Assembly (NCBI GenBank): GCA_015680685.1
Contig: MNCI01034627.1
Location: forward strand, 653,025-717,024
Direction of reading: 5' to 3'
DNA from: Gnetum montanum
Taxonomy: Eukaryota; Streptophyta; Gnetopsida; Gnetales; Gnetaceae
DNA: 64,000 nt
The position numbers and the translations under genes are program-made. Each line of letters opens with the position of its first letter. The stretch's first letter is position 1. Below are positions 1 through 10,640 of the stretch, in pieces. A model generated the notes under the pieces. The model was given only the letters and a program-made list of their open reading frames with translations, ran no database searches and was not told the origin of the DNA.

Positions 1-460
1 GTTTTCCCACCACAAAGGGACTTGCCATTTTACATTTACCTCGCAACTTCGGACGTAGCGTTAGCCACATTACTTTGTCAAAGGAGGGATGATGGGTCGG
101 AAGTGCCCATCTACTACTTGAGTCATGCTCTATGTGTGTACGAAACGAGATACAACGACATAGAGCGTAATTGCCTAGCATTAGTTTTTACGCTTAAAAA
201 GTGTAGGCATTAGTTTTCGTAGTAAGGTCAATATCATCTGTAAAAATAACATTCTTAGGGCCATTACGCACAACCTATACGAGAGTAGTAAAATAGCTTG
301 CTGGAAGGCTATCACGGCAGAATTCTATCTGCACTATATTGGCCAATCATCTACGAAAGGCCAGGCAATAGTTGACCAGTTAATAACTTCACCAATTAAC
401 AATCAGGCGACTATAGAGCCAGAGTTCCCTGACGAACATGCACATGGTTTAAGCCCTGTC
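1..460 (+). pseudogene. RT-linked RNase H tail and connection domain (Tat element)
   Basis: The frame from 22 to 213 encodes the end of a gypsy RNase H: a strand with LYIYLATSD-like character (here FYIYLATSD, the D being a catalytic-type residue), then PIYYLSHAL, then a YNDIERNCLALVF segment equivalent to the family's Y...IEK..LALVFA helix. The frame then breaks. Bases 214-460 still give fragments of the connection region, such as KGQAIVDQL just before the second RNase H. Known role: removal of the RNA strand during reverse transcription. The reverse transcriptase itself lies before the window start. Identity is secure at family level; function is lost. Confidence 0.75.
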
Positions 461-1140
461 TTGACAAGCCCCGAAGCAACATTGTATTTCGACGGAGCTT
501 CAACCACTAAGGGTGGCAGTGCTGCCACTGTTTTTATGCTATCGCCTGAGGATGTGCATCTTCACGCCTATCGCTTGACCTTCCCATGTATGAACAATGT
601 GGCAGAGTACGAGGGGCTCCTCAAGGGATTACTAACTGCTAGTGAACTCGATGTTCGACACCTGACGATTAGGGGCGATTCGATGCTTGTCATAAATCAG
701 ATCACAGGAGTCTATGCCTGCAAGGCTGTACATTTGCAGCCCTACTGCGATAAGGCTAAAGATCTTCTGAGATGATTTGTGACCATCGATGTCCAGCACG
801 TGCCATGCACGGATAACACACTGGCCGACGCACTGGCAACACTGGCTCTGAATGTGCTCTCACATCTTTTTGACACCTATCCTGCATTGATAATAGACTG
901 CGCAGATCCTATCATTCAGACGACACAAATCTCTTCTCTTCTGGAGGAAAGCACACCTGAATGGTATGACGACATTAAAACCTACCTTTTACAGGGCGAG
1001 CTACCGTCTGCATTAACACGCGCACAGAAAGACGCAATCCGCAAGCGGGCTAGGAAATATGTCATCATCGGAGACAGTACTCTTTGTAGACGCTCCTTTG
1101 ATGGCGTGCTGCTTACTTATGTTGACCAAAACCAAGCGTA
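461..1140 (+). pseudogene. Second (archaeal-type) RNase H of a Tat element
   Basis: One frame runs from 461 to the integrase and is broken at 773-775 by TGA where the family has arginine (CGA to TGA). Expected acidic residues are visible: D in LYFDGAST, E in AEYEGLL, D in IRGDSMLV, and D in NTLADALATLAL near 830-850. This domain, extra to the RT-linked RNase H, characterises the Tat/Ogre lineage. After about 860 the frame continues as a linker (ESTPEWYDDIKTYLLQGELP) that leads into the integrase zinc-binding region. All four acidic positions are kept despite the stop, so decay of this segment is moderate. Confidence 0.85.
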
Positions 1141-2202
1141 GCATATAGTCGGCGAAGTTCACGAGGGACTATGTGGTGGCCACGTAGCGCCACGGGCTAT
1201 GGCCCTAAAAATTCGTCGCTTAGGATACTAATGGCCAGGCATGGAAAAAGATTGCGTGACGAAGGTTAAAACCTTTGACACGTGTTAGCATCACGCAAAT
1301 CTTATACACGTGTCACCTACAGAATTACATACAATGCAGATAACATGGCTATTTCAACGATGGGGACTAGACATTATAGGCCCGATCACGCTGAAATCCT
1401 CCGTAGGTCATAGCTTCATCATTACCGCTACTGAGTATTTCACAAAGTGGGTAGAGGCTGTTCCCCTACGAAAGATCACATCTCAGTAGATTTGCCATTT
1501 TATCCTGGACAATATAGTAACCAGATTTCGTCTCCCGATGACTATCGTAACCGACAATGGGCCACAATTTAGTAGCACAGAAACCAAATCCTTCTGTGAT
1601 AACCTAGGTATTCGACAATCTTTTTCCTCCCCCTATTACCCGCAAGCGAATGGTCAACCTGAAGCAACGAACAAAGTGATCATCAATCTGCTCAAGAAAA
1701 TGCTCGACAGCAACAAAAGACAGTGGCACGAAAAAATCCTCTACGTGCTATGGGCGTATCGTACTACATGTAGGACGGCTACGGGTAGCACGACTTATAG
1801 CCTCGTGTATGGGTCTGAAGCAGTGCTACCTCTCGAGTTGCAAATTCCTTCTCTGAGAATGGTCCTCTCCACCAATATAAATGAGGCTCAACACACCAAG
1901 TCTCGGCTAATGGATTTGGATTCAGTAAAAGAGAAGCTGATATAGGCTCTTGACACGATTGAAAGGTATCAAGACAAACAGAGATAGAAGCATATCACAA
2001 CCTTCAGCAACGCCCGCTCAATAAAGGAGATCTAGTTCTCAAGGCCATGCACGAACCAGTAGGCAAGTTCTCTGCAAACTGGGAGGGCCCTTTCTTGGTG
2101 GTTGACGTGTACAACAACGGAGCATTCAAATTAGCAGACGTCAATGGCAACGAATTACCAAACCCTGTAAATCATGTATATTTGAAGCGGTATTACGTTT
2201 AG
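1141..2202 (+). pseudogene. Integrase of the Tat element
   Basis: The same frame as the second RNase H continues to about 1945. An N-terminal zinc-binding region is recognisable around 1155-1310 (HEGLCGGH, then a C..HH remnant) with stops inside. The catalytic core shows D in LDIIGP (near 1370), D in VTDNGPQF (near 1551) and E in QPEATNKV (near 1660), followed by LWAYRTTCRTATGST and VYGSEAVLPLE. The C-terminal part (GKFSANWEGPFLVVDV) appears in another frame after a shift near 1945 and ends VNHVYLKRYYV plus TAG at 2200-2202. Stops include CAG-to-TAG type changes. The copy is inactive but clearly a Tat-type integrase. Confidence 0.88.
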
Positions 2203-2223
2203 CAGTTTCTCCAGTGTGAACAA

Positions 2224-2760
2224 CCAGGTATGGCAACGATCGTCCGCTATGACGCTAAACTGGAAACCATCGTCCGCTACGATGTAAAACTGGCATTTCT
2301 TGCACGCGTCCTCCACGATGCTAAACTAGCACTGCTTGTCTACTACGACGCTAAACTGGCAAGTAGTAATCGTCCGCTACGACGTAAAACTGGCAATGTT
2401 GTACAAGTCCGCTAAGACGAAAAACTAGCATCTTTTGCACGCGTCCGCCACGACGCTAAACTGGCACAGGTAAGTAGTCATCTGCTGAGACGTAAAACTA
2501 GCATAGATCTGTCCCTAGGTCATGACACGAAACTGACATCCATAGCATGGTCTGCTGAGACCATAAATCAGACATACCACCATTCGCTACGACGTAAAAC
2601 TAGCACTTCTCGGTCCGCCCGGACTTTAAACTGGAACCATGGTCTGCTGAGACTTAAAACCAGCAATGACAGTCTACCAGGACTTAAAACTGGGACTTAC
2701 AGACTGCTGCCATGTAAATCAAGCAAGCGTGATCATCTCTGTACGGCTGCACGACAAATG
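2224..2760. repeat. Imperfect tandem array, about 16 units of 29-37 bp, in the Tat 3' UTR
   Basis: Units share a core like GTCCGCTACGACG followed by TAAAACTGGCA. Recognisable unit ends (AACTGG or AACTAG) recur about every 29-37 bases from 2224 to about 2760, and divergence rises to the right. The array starts about 20 bases after the integrase stop. Tandem repeats at this position are a known trait of Tat/Ogre elements and can seed satellites elsewhere in a genome. It is not protein coding: a short open frame at 2230-2415 only reflects the repeat. Confidence 0.9.
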
Positions 2761-3690
2761 AGGTGGGATACTGGGATAGTCCCAACGTCGCCACCCCACT
2801 AGCATCCTACCGATTCCTCGAACGAGCTGAGAGGCATCTTACTGATCCCTCGGAGGTGCCGTCGCTACACCCACTGCAGCGGTGGTACCTCTGAGAGTTT
2901 AGTCCCACCAGCCGNTGCCTTTTGGCGACGATATGCTGGGCCAATCGTCAGGATTGGCGGCTCCGCCCTCATGCTCCAGCTCCTTCTTCAAGGCCCAATC
3001 GCTCTATCTCGCATCACACGGTGCTCATTTCAATAATCTCACCTCTTGTTCGCATGAGCAATGGTGTCCTCTGTTTTCTTCTGTGGTTGCAGGTTACTTG
3101 CTTTGAGGGTGTGGTTCAAAGGTGCGTCCATCTGAGCGGTGAAGAACAACAGCATTTTGAGATGGCTGCTCAGGTTTGCCCGACCACTTAGAACTGCACA
3201 CCTATACCTCTCATAATCCTACCCTTAGCTCTTATTTCATTTCATCCCTACCACCCGCTTCCCATACGCAAAAGCTACATATGCAAGCATCCATTTTCTG
3301 CACTCGCACTAGCAGAGATATCGCAGAAGTGATGCACCGTGCTCCTTTTGCAAGCATTCCTGCTATAATCGGTGATAGAGAAATCTCAGGCTGATGCGCT
3401 ATGCTCGTCTGAAAGCATTCCTGTCGACATAAATGTACGTACGTTTCTGTGCATTCCGTAAGCGTATACTATCCTCCTACCATCCAGACTTATTTTACGT
3501 CTTTCCCGAACCTGTCTCCCACTATGACATTCTATCTCCCATTCCCTCCAGCTTCACTCTTCCATGTTGACAGGGCAACGCCTGAGTAGCCATGGATGGA
3601 CGTTGTTCTTGCTTCTACCAATCCGCTGTTTCGTATTCTTTGTCGACGTCTTTCGGGCAAGCCCTCCAACCGTCAACAAAGATGGGCCAT
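2761..3690. other. 3' UTR of the Tat element, no gene
   Basis: This stretch lies between the tandem array and the LTR. It has mixed composition, no domain I recognise, and one N at 2915. Short open frames have no protein-like features. The bases before 3691 (AAAGATGGGCCAT) are only weakly purine-rich, so the polypurine tract is degraded. Confidence 0.5.
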
Positions 3691-4945
3691 TGAAACACCG
3701 TAAAAATTGCGAGTCGGCCTCAGGTAAAGATTCGCAATTCAGGCAGGGGCGCATGTCAAAATTCCAGAAGGGAGAATAAGACAGAGCAACACCAAGAGGC
3801 GCATAGCATCAAGTCTTCAAATTCCTGTGCAGATTCCTAATCTTACTATGTTTTCTCTATTTACATTATACCACGCGATGTAGCGTAATGGCGCTTAGCG
3901 CGATTCTGTTTAAACATAGTCCGGCATCAAAAGGCTAGTTACTTCAGCATAGGGAGAAGCTTGAGCAGCGTAATATACGACTTCTCGTATATTTTTCTAA
4001 GTCTTTTGTTCAAGGCCAGGTTTATGCTCTGTTATGCACGGCAGCGTAATGAGCTCCAAAACAGTCAAAGGCAAAGTCTAAGAAAGTGTGAATGCTCATC
4101 ATACGCTCATCACGCAACGTAGCGTATCACAGCGTATTGCGTCGCCAAGCTAGACATCGTTTACGCTTCATTATGCGCGGCTGCGTAAGTGAGCATAAAA
4201 CAGCTTGAATCTATTGTTTCCATGTTATGTTACGCTCGTGCATGCAATGCAGCGTGAATGAGCGTAATATAACCCAAAGACAGTTGAAACACGCCCGATG
4301 TGCATCTGTTCTTTACACGCACAATACACAAATAAGTGTATTGTGCGTAGTCATGAAGTTTGATACAAACATGGTCAGACCAACAGTTCCCGAAACATTC
4401 GGGACACACGTCATCAGGGTTGCACCTTTTCCACAGGACGTCATAGCCTATAAATACCCCAGTTGACAAAGATACAAAGGTTGGCAAATCAAAGAAGCAA
4501 AGGCATTTTTCTGAGCACTGGAGCACTTATCACTTTTGAGCAGAGATACAGGGAGCAGCACTTTGGCAATTGTTGACAGCATCACCTTCCGGTAGAGACA
4601 GAGCACAGTTCGCTTTGAGCACTGGCAATAGGAGTAATCGTTCTACTGGGGAAGACAGTCTTCTCCACTAGTGACCATTGGCGGTCTGAAACAAAAACTA
4701 CCTAAGGAGAAAGAAGCAGATCAAAGATCGTGAGATCATCTTGCATGGTCTGCAGACTCTATTGGTCAGAAACAGTTGATCGGTAGACATCAGAGCTTGA
4801 CCTTCCTTGCATCTCGGCTTTGGCCCACGAGGTAGATCGGACTTCTGTTTGGATAGTTTTCTTGTTGTTTTGTGCTTTCCTTACATCAAGTAATCGGGGT
4901 CTCCCCAGTGTAATGTGGTATACAAAATATACATTTTTCAAGTCA
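3691..4945 (+). repeat. 3' LTR of the Tat element (right end uncertain)
   Basis: It starts TGAAACACC at 3691. The U3 part (about 3860-4280) is crowded with variants of TACGCT and AGCGTA, including TTACGCTC paired with GAGCGTAA near 4230-4270. A TATA box, TATAAATA, is at 4449-4456. Downstream, 4850-4945 has the T-rich, GTAATGTGG-bearing look of an R/U5 region. A second copy in inverse orientation at about 5192-6111 supports the left edge and the U3/TATA part. Homology between the copies stops near 4585 on this side, so the U5 end rests on composition only. Confidence 0.7.
4449..4456 (+). promoter_or_regulatory. TATA box in the Tat LTR
   Basis: TATAAATA in the context CCTATAAATACC, matched by the inverted LTR copy at 5347-5354. 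The position at the U3/R junction is what an LTR promoter needs. Confidence 0.7.
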
Positions 4946-5191
4946 AAGCGTAGATCTTGAGACTACGTGTTTCTCTTGTGATAGCCTCCTCTTATCGCGT
5001 TTAGCGTTATCATCGTTGCAATTCATCTATGTCATTTTCCCCTCATTTTGCGATTCCTCGAATCAGATCGCTCCATGAAATATTCATAATCTTCATCGAT
5101 TTACTGATTAGTAAGTCCTTGTCTGATTGACAAGACCGTTCAGGGCGCCGCGGATTCGTTTTTCTAGCATAGCCCTCGCACGGATCCGTGG
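4946..5191. other. Spacer between the inverted LTR copies
   Basis: No gene is seen. It contains CAGGGCGCCGCGG near 5138-5150, which vaguely resembles a degraded GGCGCCG primer-binding site, but no clean LTR end precedes it. It may be the U5 or leader sequence of either LTR copy. Confidence 0.3.
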
Positions 5192-6111
5192 TTAAAACTG
5201 TGTACGTGGAATTTTGTTTGGTATTTTCCAGCTGCCGACGTTTTCCGTCATTACAGTGCTACCAAAAGATTGCCAGAAATGCTGCTCTCTTTCTTTGTCT
5301 CCCTCTGTGCCTTTGTGTTCCCCTATTTTTTCTTCACCAACTGGAGTATTTATAGGATTGACAATATGTGAAGAAGGCATGGCTGTGATGACACGTGTTT
5401 CAAACCCTTCAGAAGATCGTTGACTTGACCATCCTTCTGTTGAAATTCGTGACTACGCACAATACGTGCATCTACGTATTGTGCTTATGAGTAACAAGGG
5501 TGGATCGGGCATGTGCCAATTAAATTTTGGCTATATTATGCTTGTACGCATTATGTCGCATGCGAGAGCGTAATAAAGCACAAAAGTAATCAACTCAAGC
5601 CGCTTTACGCTGGTTTACGCTGCCAAGCATAGTGAAGCGTAAACAATGATTAACTTGGCGATGGATCACGCTAACGTACGTTGTGTTGCGTAACGAGCGT
5701 AACTTGATCTGTTGCGCTTCCTTTGGATTCTCTTTGACATTTTCGAAGCTCATTACACTACCTTGTGTAACAGAGCGTAAATCTACCCTTTGACAAAAGG
5801 CTTAGCAGAATACATGAGAGATCGCTTATTGCGCTGCTTAGGCTTTAGGCTCCGCCAAATCTGCCGAAGCAAACTGCCTTCTAATGTCAGACTATGTTAC
5901 GCTGAGCGTCATTACTCTACATTGCGTACTATAGCGTAAAGATGATAAAACATAGTAAGATAAGGAATCTGCAAAAGGAAACCAAAGTCTTGATGTCGCG
6001 CGCCTCTTTGCCTTGCCCTGCCTTGTTCTTCTTTCTGGAATTCTGTCATGTACTTTTGTCTGAATCACGAATTTTTGCCTGAGGTTGACTCACAATTTTC
6101 ATGGTGTTTCA
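5192..6111 (-). repeat. Inverted second copy of the Tat LTR (partial)
   Basis: Read on the minus strand from 6111 it matches the plus-strand LTR that starts at 3691. Both have TGAAACACCRTRAAAATTG at the start, the same TTACTATGTTTT block, the same U3 rich in TACGC and GCGTA, the duplicated CACAATACG block, and a TATA box (plus-strand TATTTATA at 5347-5354). Similarity fades near 5275 towards the spacer. The two copies are clearly diverged, so this is an old head-to-head arrangement and not a recent duplication. It may be an independent insertion or a foldback rearrangement. Confidence 0.8.
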
Positions 6112-6236
6112 CCCTTAGGCGAAGGCAGGGTCAGCTGTGTCTACCTGACGATCTCTTGGTGTCTGTTTCCCTTCCAGCCTTACACCGATGATTTAGGTCA
6201 GTACACTGGTAGCCTAGATGATTATTTTGTTTAAGG

Positions 6237-6289
6237 GGTATTCTTTGAATTCTCACTATTTTTTTTTACTTTTGCGTGAGAACCACACC
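6237..6289 (-). promoter_or_regulatory. Conserved 3' UTR hairpin, element D copy
   Basis: On the minus strand the 5' arm GGTGTGGTTCTCAC (6289-6276) can pair with the 3' arm GTGAGAATTCAAAGAATACC (6256-6237). TTCTCAC/GTGAGAA pairs fully, while the outer GGTGTG stem is damaged (AATACC instead of CACACC). The loop is A-rich. The same structure occurs in elements B (60537-60591) and C (53966-54078, 54119-54184). The function is unknown; an RNA role in packaging, export or end formation would be inference. Confidence 0.7.
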
Positions 6290-6984
6290 ATGCAAAGACT
6301 TATTTTTATTGGCTCAGCTTCCCAATAATGGAGCAATGTTGAAATCGTAAGGAAAACTCAAGAAGAAAACATCCAAGCACCCAAGAGAATAGCCAACACA
6401 AATGTATCAAATCCCTTTGAAGCCACATCCTTTTCAGTCCTTGAGTCCTTTCTTAGTTTGAGAAATGCTCAGTGACTAATTTGTTAATAGTTTTATTATT
6501 AAAGAAGGGGACTGTACAGTTCCAAACCAAGAGAGACCATAGAAATTCAGGGATGCATGGATGACGTGGACTCATTGCCTGTTATATCAAAAGAACCATA
6601 TCTTAGTATCAACATTATAACTCAAAGGTAAAAAATAAACATTAGGAATAAATAGAATATAGTTCATACCACCATCAGGAGCACTTATTAGGTGATGAAT
6701 CTAAAAAAAAAAAACCAACAGAAAACAAAAACAAAACAAAATAAAAACAACAGAAAAAAGCAAAAAACAAACAGTCACACAAAGAAATGAGAAATTATAA
6801 ACGATGTTGCAAAAAAAAAACAAGAAAAATTAAAGAAATTTGTAAAATAAAAATGTGTGAAACAAAAACTTAAAAAAGAACTGAGGGCCTCAAATGGTTA
6901 GCAAAGATGGATGTCTCCCCCATGATTGAGTTGGAAGGAGGAGATCCAAAATAGTGAGCAAGTTCGTCCCTTCTCAAAGGTATT
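6290..6984 (-). other. 3' UTR of element D
   Basis: No gene is seen. 6700-6890 is strongly A-rich on the plus strand, with AAAACAAAACA-like runs (T-rich in the element's own sense), as in the UTRs of B and C. Confidence 0.55.
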
Positions 6985-8260
6985 ATGTGCATTGATTGTT
7001 CTAAATTCATGGAAGGGTTTGGTTTGTTGCACATTGACCAAGAATCTCTTATCAGGGCTCTTAGGTTTTTATATGGTCATGGCCCCTAAAGGAAAGGTTG
7101 CATGAATAATGTAAGGTCCTTCCCATAGTATTTGAAATTTTGTGCATTATGGCACATGTGTGGGGTTCTAGTAGAGAACCTTATCTCTTGGTTGATACTT
7201 AAACTTTCAAATCTTCAAGTCATGATGTTGCTTGTTATATGCCTCATGCAACTCATTTGATGATAAGGAAGCTAATTTGTTTTCGTCTAGCATGTTTAAA
7301 GTTACCAACCTTTGTTTTTGTGCTAGATCAAGATCGAGGTGGAGGTCATAAGCCGTTGATAGTGTACGAAGCTCAGTTTGAATCAAAAGTGTTGGAAGCT
7401 TTTTGTACACTAACTCATAGGGAGAGTAGCCTATATGGAGTTTCCAGGTGGAGTAATATGCCCAAAGAGAATCATTTAGTTTAGTGCTCCAATCTCGCCT
7501 ATACTTGCTAATTGTCCTAGTCAATATTTTAGTGATCTCCCTGTTGGTGACCTTAGCTTGTTCGTAAACTTGGGGGGTGATAAGGTGTAGTCAATTTATG
7601 TTCAACTCCTAAGCATTGCATTAAATTTTGAAAAATTGCACCTGTGAAGTGTGTTCCATTATCCAAAATAAGTGCACGTGGCACACCAAATCTATTTATG
7701 ATTTGTTGTTGCACAAATCGTGTAACTGTAGAGGATGTGCAGTCTTTAACAGGAACTGCTTCAGCCCATTTTGTTAAATAGTCTACAACAACTACAATGT
7801 AAGCTTTTTCATTGGACATTGGTGTAATGGGCCCCATAAAGTCTATTCCCCAAATTTCAAAGGGTTCTAACGGTTGAATCCATTGTTGTGGACCCTCCAT
7901 TTTAATAGTCATTCCCCCATCACGTTGACAACACTCACAAGATCAGACAAATTGATGAGAATCCCAAAATAGTGTTGGCCAATAATATCCTGCAAGAAAG
8001 ATCTTAATAGCTGTTTATCTCCCCACATAGTGACCCCCACAAGTGCCCTCATGAGCATCTTGGAGAACTCTCAGTTGGTCTACCTCAGGTACGCACCATC
8101 GAACCAAGCCATCAGGACACACTTTGTAAAGTTGTCCATTGATCTCCATGAAGCACTTGGCTCTATGAAGGAAATGTTGTTTCTTCCTAAGGTCCAGCTC
8201 CTATGGTGTTTGTTGAGTAAGGAGATAGGTGAGAATGCTACTATACCAATTCATCTCCAT
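6985..8260 (-). pseudogene. Integrase of element D, catalytic glutamate lost
   Basis: Reading right to left: the zinc-binding region (about 8080-7910) has HEGTCGGHY and a CECCQRDGG pair. The core has D in WGIDFMGPITP, D in LILDNGTHF, and then QAKVTNRE, where the family has QAEVTNRE. The third catalytic residue E is therefore K, a G-to-A change. After a frame break the core ends with KYRRDWSTKLND and GYSPYELVYKKLP (7207-7524). The C-terminal part (WEGPYIIHATFPL) extends to about 6985. In relatives B and C the E is intact, so the change is local decay. Confidence 0.87.
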
Positions 8261-8299
8261 GGGTATTTGGTTATTCACTACACCAGCAAAGAGGGCTTC

Positions 8300-8740
8300 A
8301 TCAAGAAAATGATCAAACATTACATATTCATCCTCTTTATTGTCCCAGTGCAACCAAGATAAATGATCTGCAACTATGTTCTCAGTGCCTCTCTAATCAA
8401 TCATCGTTAGATCAAACTCTTGTAGAATTACCAGCCATCGTATAATATGAGGGCTAACTGTTGTCTTATTCATGAGGAACCAGATTGCACTATGATCCAT
8501 GTGAATGAACACTTTGTATCCTAATACATAGTGCCTAAAATTATCCAATGCAAACACTATAGCCATTAATTCTTTCTCTATAGTTTTGGAGTTAAGTTGT
8601 GCACCGACGATACTTCTACTTGCACAGTGGATGCAGTAAGGACATTTTTTGTCATCTAACTATGTAAGTACAGCTCCTAAGGCATAATTGGATGCATCAG
8701 TCATGATGTGGAATGGTTTGGACCAGTTAGGAGCTTGTAG
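8300..8740 (-). pseudogene. RNase H of element D
   Basis: The minus-strand frames align by eye with the RNase H of elements B and C: a D-A-S start, LGAVLT-like segment, YYIHCASRSIVGAQLN, TIEKELMAIVFALDNFRHYVLGYKVF, DHSAIWFLMNKTTVSPHIIRW and EFDLTMID. Stop codons and short shifts break it up. The segment follows RT directly in the polyprotein, as expected. Its product would have degraded the RNA template during cDNA synthesis. Confidence 0.75.
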
Positions 8741-9660
8741 AATGGGAGTTTCTACTAGCTTTTATTTTAGGGTTTGGAATGCTCATTCACATTCCCTGAT
8801 CCACTCAAAAGGTATGTCCTTCTTTGTTAGCTCTACCAATGGTTTGACAATCTTGGAGAAGTTCTCAATGAATCTCTTATAGTAGCCAGTGTGTCCAAGG
8901 AATGATTGAATGTCTTTGATAGTTTCCAGTTGACGGGAAATTCCTTAGATAACCTTAATTTTATCTGGGTCTACCTCTATTCCTGTATGTGAAACCTTAT
9001 GCCCAAGTACTATGCCTTCTTGGATCATTAAATGGCTTTTCTGCCAGTTGAGCCTTAGATTGGTTTCTACGCATCTTTTCAGCACTTCTAATTGGTCCAA
9101 GGCTTGATCAAAACTTGTTCCATAGGTCGAGAAGTCATCGATAAAGACTTCCACTCCGTTCCCTATCTGTTGTTGGAATATTCTTAGAACCAGGCATTGA
9201 AATATGGTAGGAGCATTACATAAGCCAAACAGCATTTTTTTATACACAAACGTTCCCCAAGAACTAGTGAACGTTATCTTGGCTTAGTCTTCTAGGGCTA
9301 TCTGTATTTGGTTGTATCCGCTATAGCCATCTAGAAAACTGTAATAGCGATGCCCTACTATGCTGTCTAAGACTTGGTCAACGAATGGTAATGGAAAGTA
9401 ATCCTTAAATGTTGCCATGTTCAGTAGCCTAAAATCTATGCACACCCTTCATTTTCCTTCCTTTTTAGGCATGATTACTAGAGGGCTAACCCATTCGCTA
9501 TCAATAATCGGATATATGAACCCAACCTCAAGAAGCTATTCTATTTCTTCTTTTACTGCTTGCTTCAATTTTTGATTCAATTGACTCTGCGGTTATTTTC
9601 AAGGTTTCATGGAGGGGTCAGTGTAAATCCTATGCTAGCATATCCTAGGATCTATTCCAG
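8741..9660 (-). pseudogene. Reverse transcriptase of element D
   Basis: The open part 9247-8945 begins MYKKMLFGLCNAPTIFQCL and contains the active-site motif VEVFIDDFSTYG, then VLKRCVETNLRLNWQKSHLM and EGIVLGHKVSHTGIEVDPDK. Both aspartates of the FIDD box are present. The upstream part (9248-9660) is broken by stops but still gives YSGYNQIQI and MATFKDYFPLPFVDQVLD. These signatures, in particular LGHK.S..GI.VD, place it in the Athila branch. The thumb and tether run to about 8741. Confidence 0.85.
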
Positions 9661-9980
9661 TTAATTTAGGATATGACTAGGCAAAGGCTTTTGACCACTT
9701 GTTTATTACCTTTATCAGTCTTCCTTTTTGTTTGGAAGCAATTCTTGCATTGATGATTATCGATTTTTCATTTTCAAAAATCATATATTCTAGACCGGTG
9801 GGCAATGGTTTCAATTCTAGAGGCTCTTGTTTGAATTTTTCAGGAATTTCCAACTTCCCCCATTTGATGTTTTCAAGGTTAAGGCTTGGAAGTTGGTAGT
9901 GAACTTGCTCTCGTGCGTCTATGCTTTTGATGTAAGCGCAAGTTATTCCCTCAGTTAGTTTCATGCACATTAGTGAGTTG
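9661..9980 (-). pseudogene. Protease-RT linker of element D
   Basis: The open frame 9970-9677 encodes a conserved linker also seen in B (43648-43990) and C (about 50270-50610): INWGKLEI-like (here IKWGKLEIPEKFKQEPLELK), LPTGLEYMIFENEKSIIINA, then KGRLIKVINKWSKAFA. It precedes the RT fingers. I know no separate activity for this segment in Athila-type polyproteins. Confidence 0.7.
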
Positions 9981-10059
9981 CTCTCTTGATCAGCTATCAG
10001 CCACTAGGTGTCTTCTTGTCATGTGGCTACTACATACAAGCACTTTTGTATGTTAATGT

Positions 10060-10640
10060 TTTGTGCACACCGATTGCATGCAAGCAATGCTAAAGTTTGC
10101 ACAACCCATGATCTCTACACAAAATTGCACTCTATATCATTGTATGCGATGTATGGAACCTTCTTCTTCTCGATATTTTCAAAAGTGTTCTCCTTAGATA
10201 TTTCCAAGGAAAGATCGCAAATTCCTAGGCATGCATCTATAATACTTAGCTATGCCCTTCCCATTATTATTGGGAAGTCCCCTTTACTGTTATTCACTTG
10301 TATCACTAGGAAATCAGCTAGGTACAACCACCCACACATAGTGGTGATAGTGTCCTCCACCAATTCCAAGGGAACAGTGATGGACTGGTCATCCAACTCT
10401 AGGCGAATATTGCTCTTCTTTAATGGATGTAGGTTCTAGACTTTGTACATTTCTTGTGATATTAAGTTGACTCCAGAACCTAAATCTAGAAGAGCTTTGC
10501 ATGGCTCATTCCCAGCAATTTGGAGAGAGATTAGAGGGCTTCCAAGATTAGAGAATTTCCTAGGAAGGTGGCCAACCTTGATCTAGTTAGTAACGGCATG
10601 TGTTAACATAATCGTATGTGTTGAGATCGGTGTTTGGTTC
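10060..10640 (-). pseudogene. Aspartic protease of element D, active-site serine lost
   Basis: On the minus strand: GHLPRKFSNL, then NEPCKALLDLGSGVNLIS. The family active site is LLDSGSG, as in C (LLDSGSGINLI) and B (LLDSGSSVNLT). Here it reads DLG, a TCA-to-TTA type C-to-T change. Next come LELDDQSITVPL, VEDTITTMCGW and GDFPIIMGRA, shared with the other copies. A retroviral-type protease would cut the gag-pol polyprotein; this copy lost part of the D-S/T-G triad and has stop codons. Confidence 0.8.

Larger units (their letters stand above)
1..4945 (+). mobile_element. Tat-lineage Ty3/gypsy retrotransposon, 3' half (5' part outside window)
   Basis: The sequence shows, in order, an RT-associated RNase H tail, a second RNase H, an integrase, a UTR with short tandem repeats, and an LTR-like block with a TATA box. 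A second, archaeal-type RNase H between RT and integrase is the hallmark of the Tat/Ogre branch of gypsy elements, and tandem repeats between pol and the 3' LTR are also typical of that branch. Reading frames carry several stops and one frame change, so the copy is dead. The left end lies outside the window. The LTR start is set at 3691 because the inverted copy begins with the same TGAAACACC; the right end is uncertain (about 4945 to 5145). Confidence 0.85.

Noticed and set aside
5130-5150. Primer-binding site GGGCGCCGCGG
   Set aside because: No clean LTR end in front of it and weak match; mentioned only as a possibility.
10008-10439. 143-residue plus-strand ORF
   Set aside because: Antisense shadow of D's protease region.
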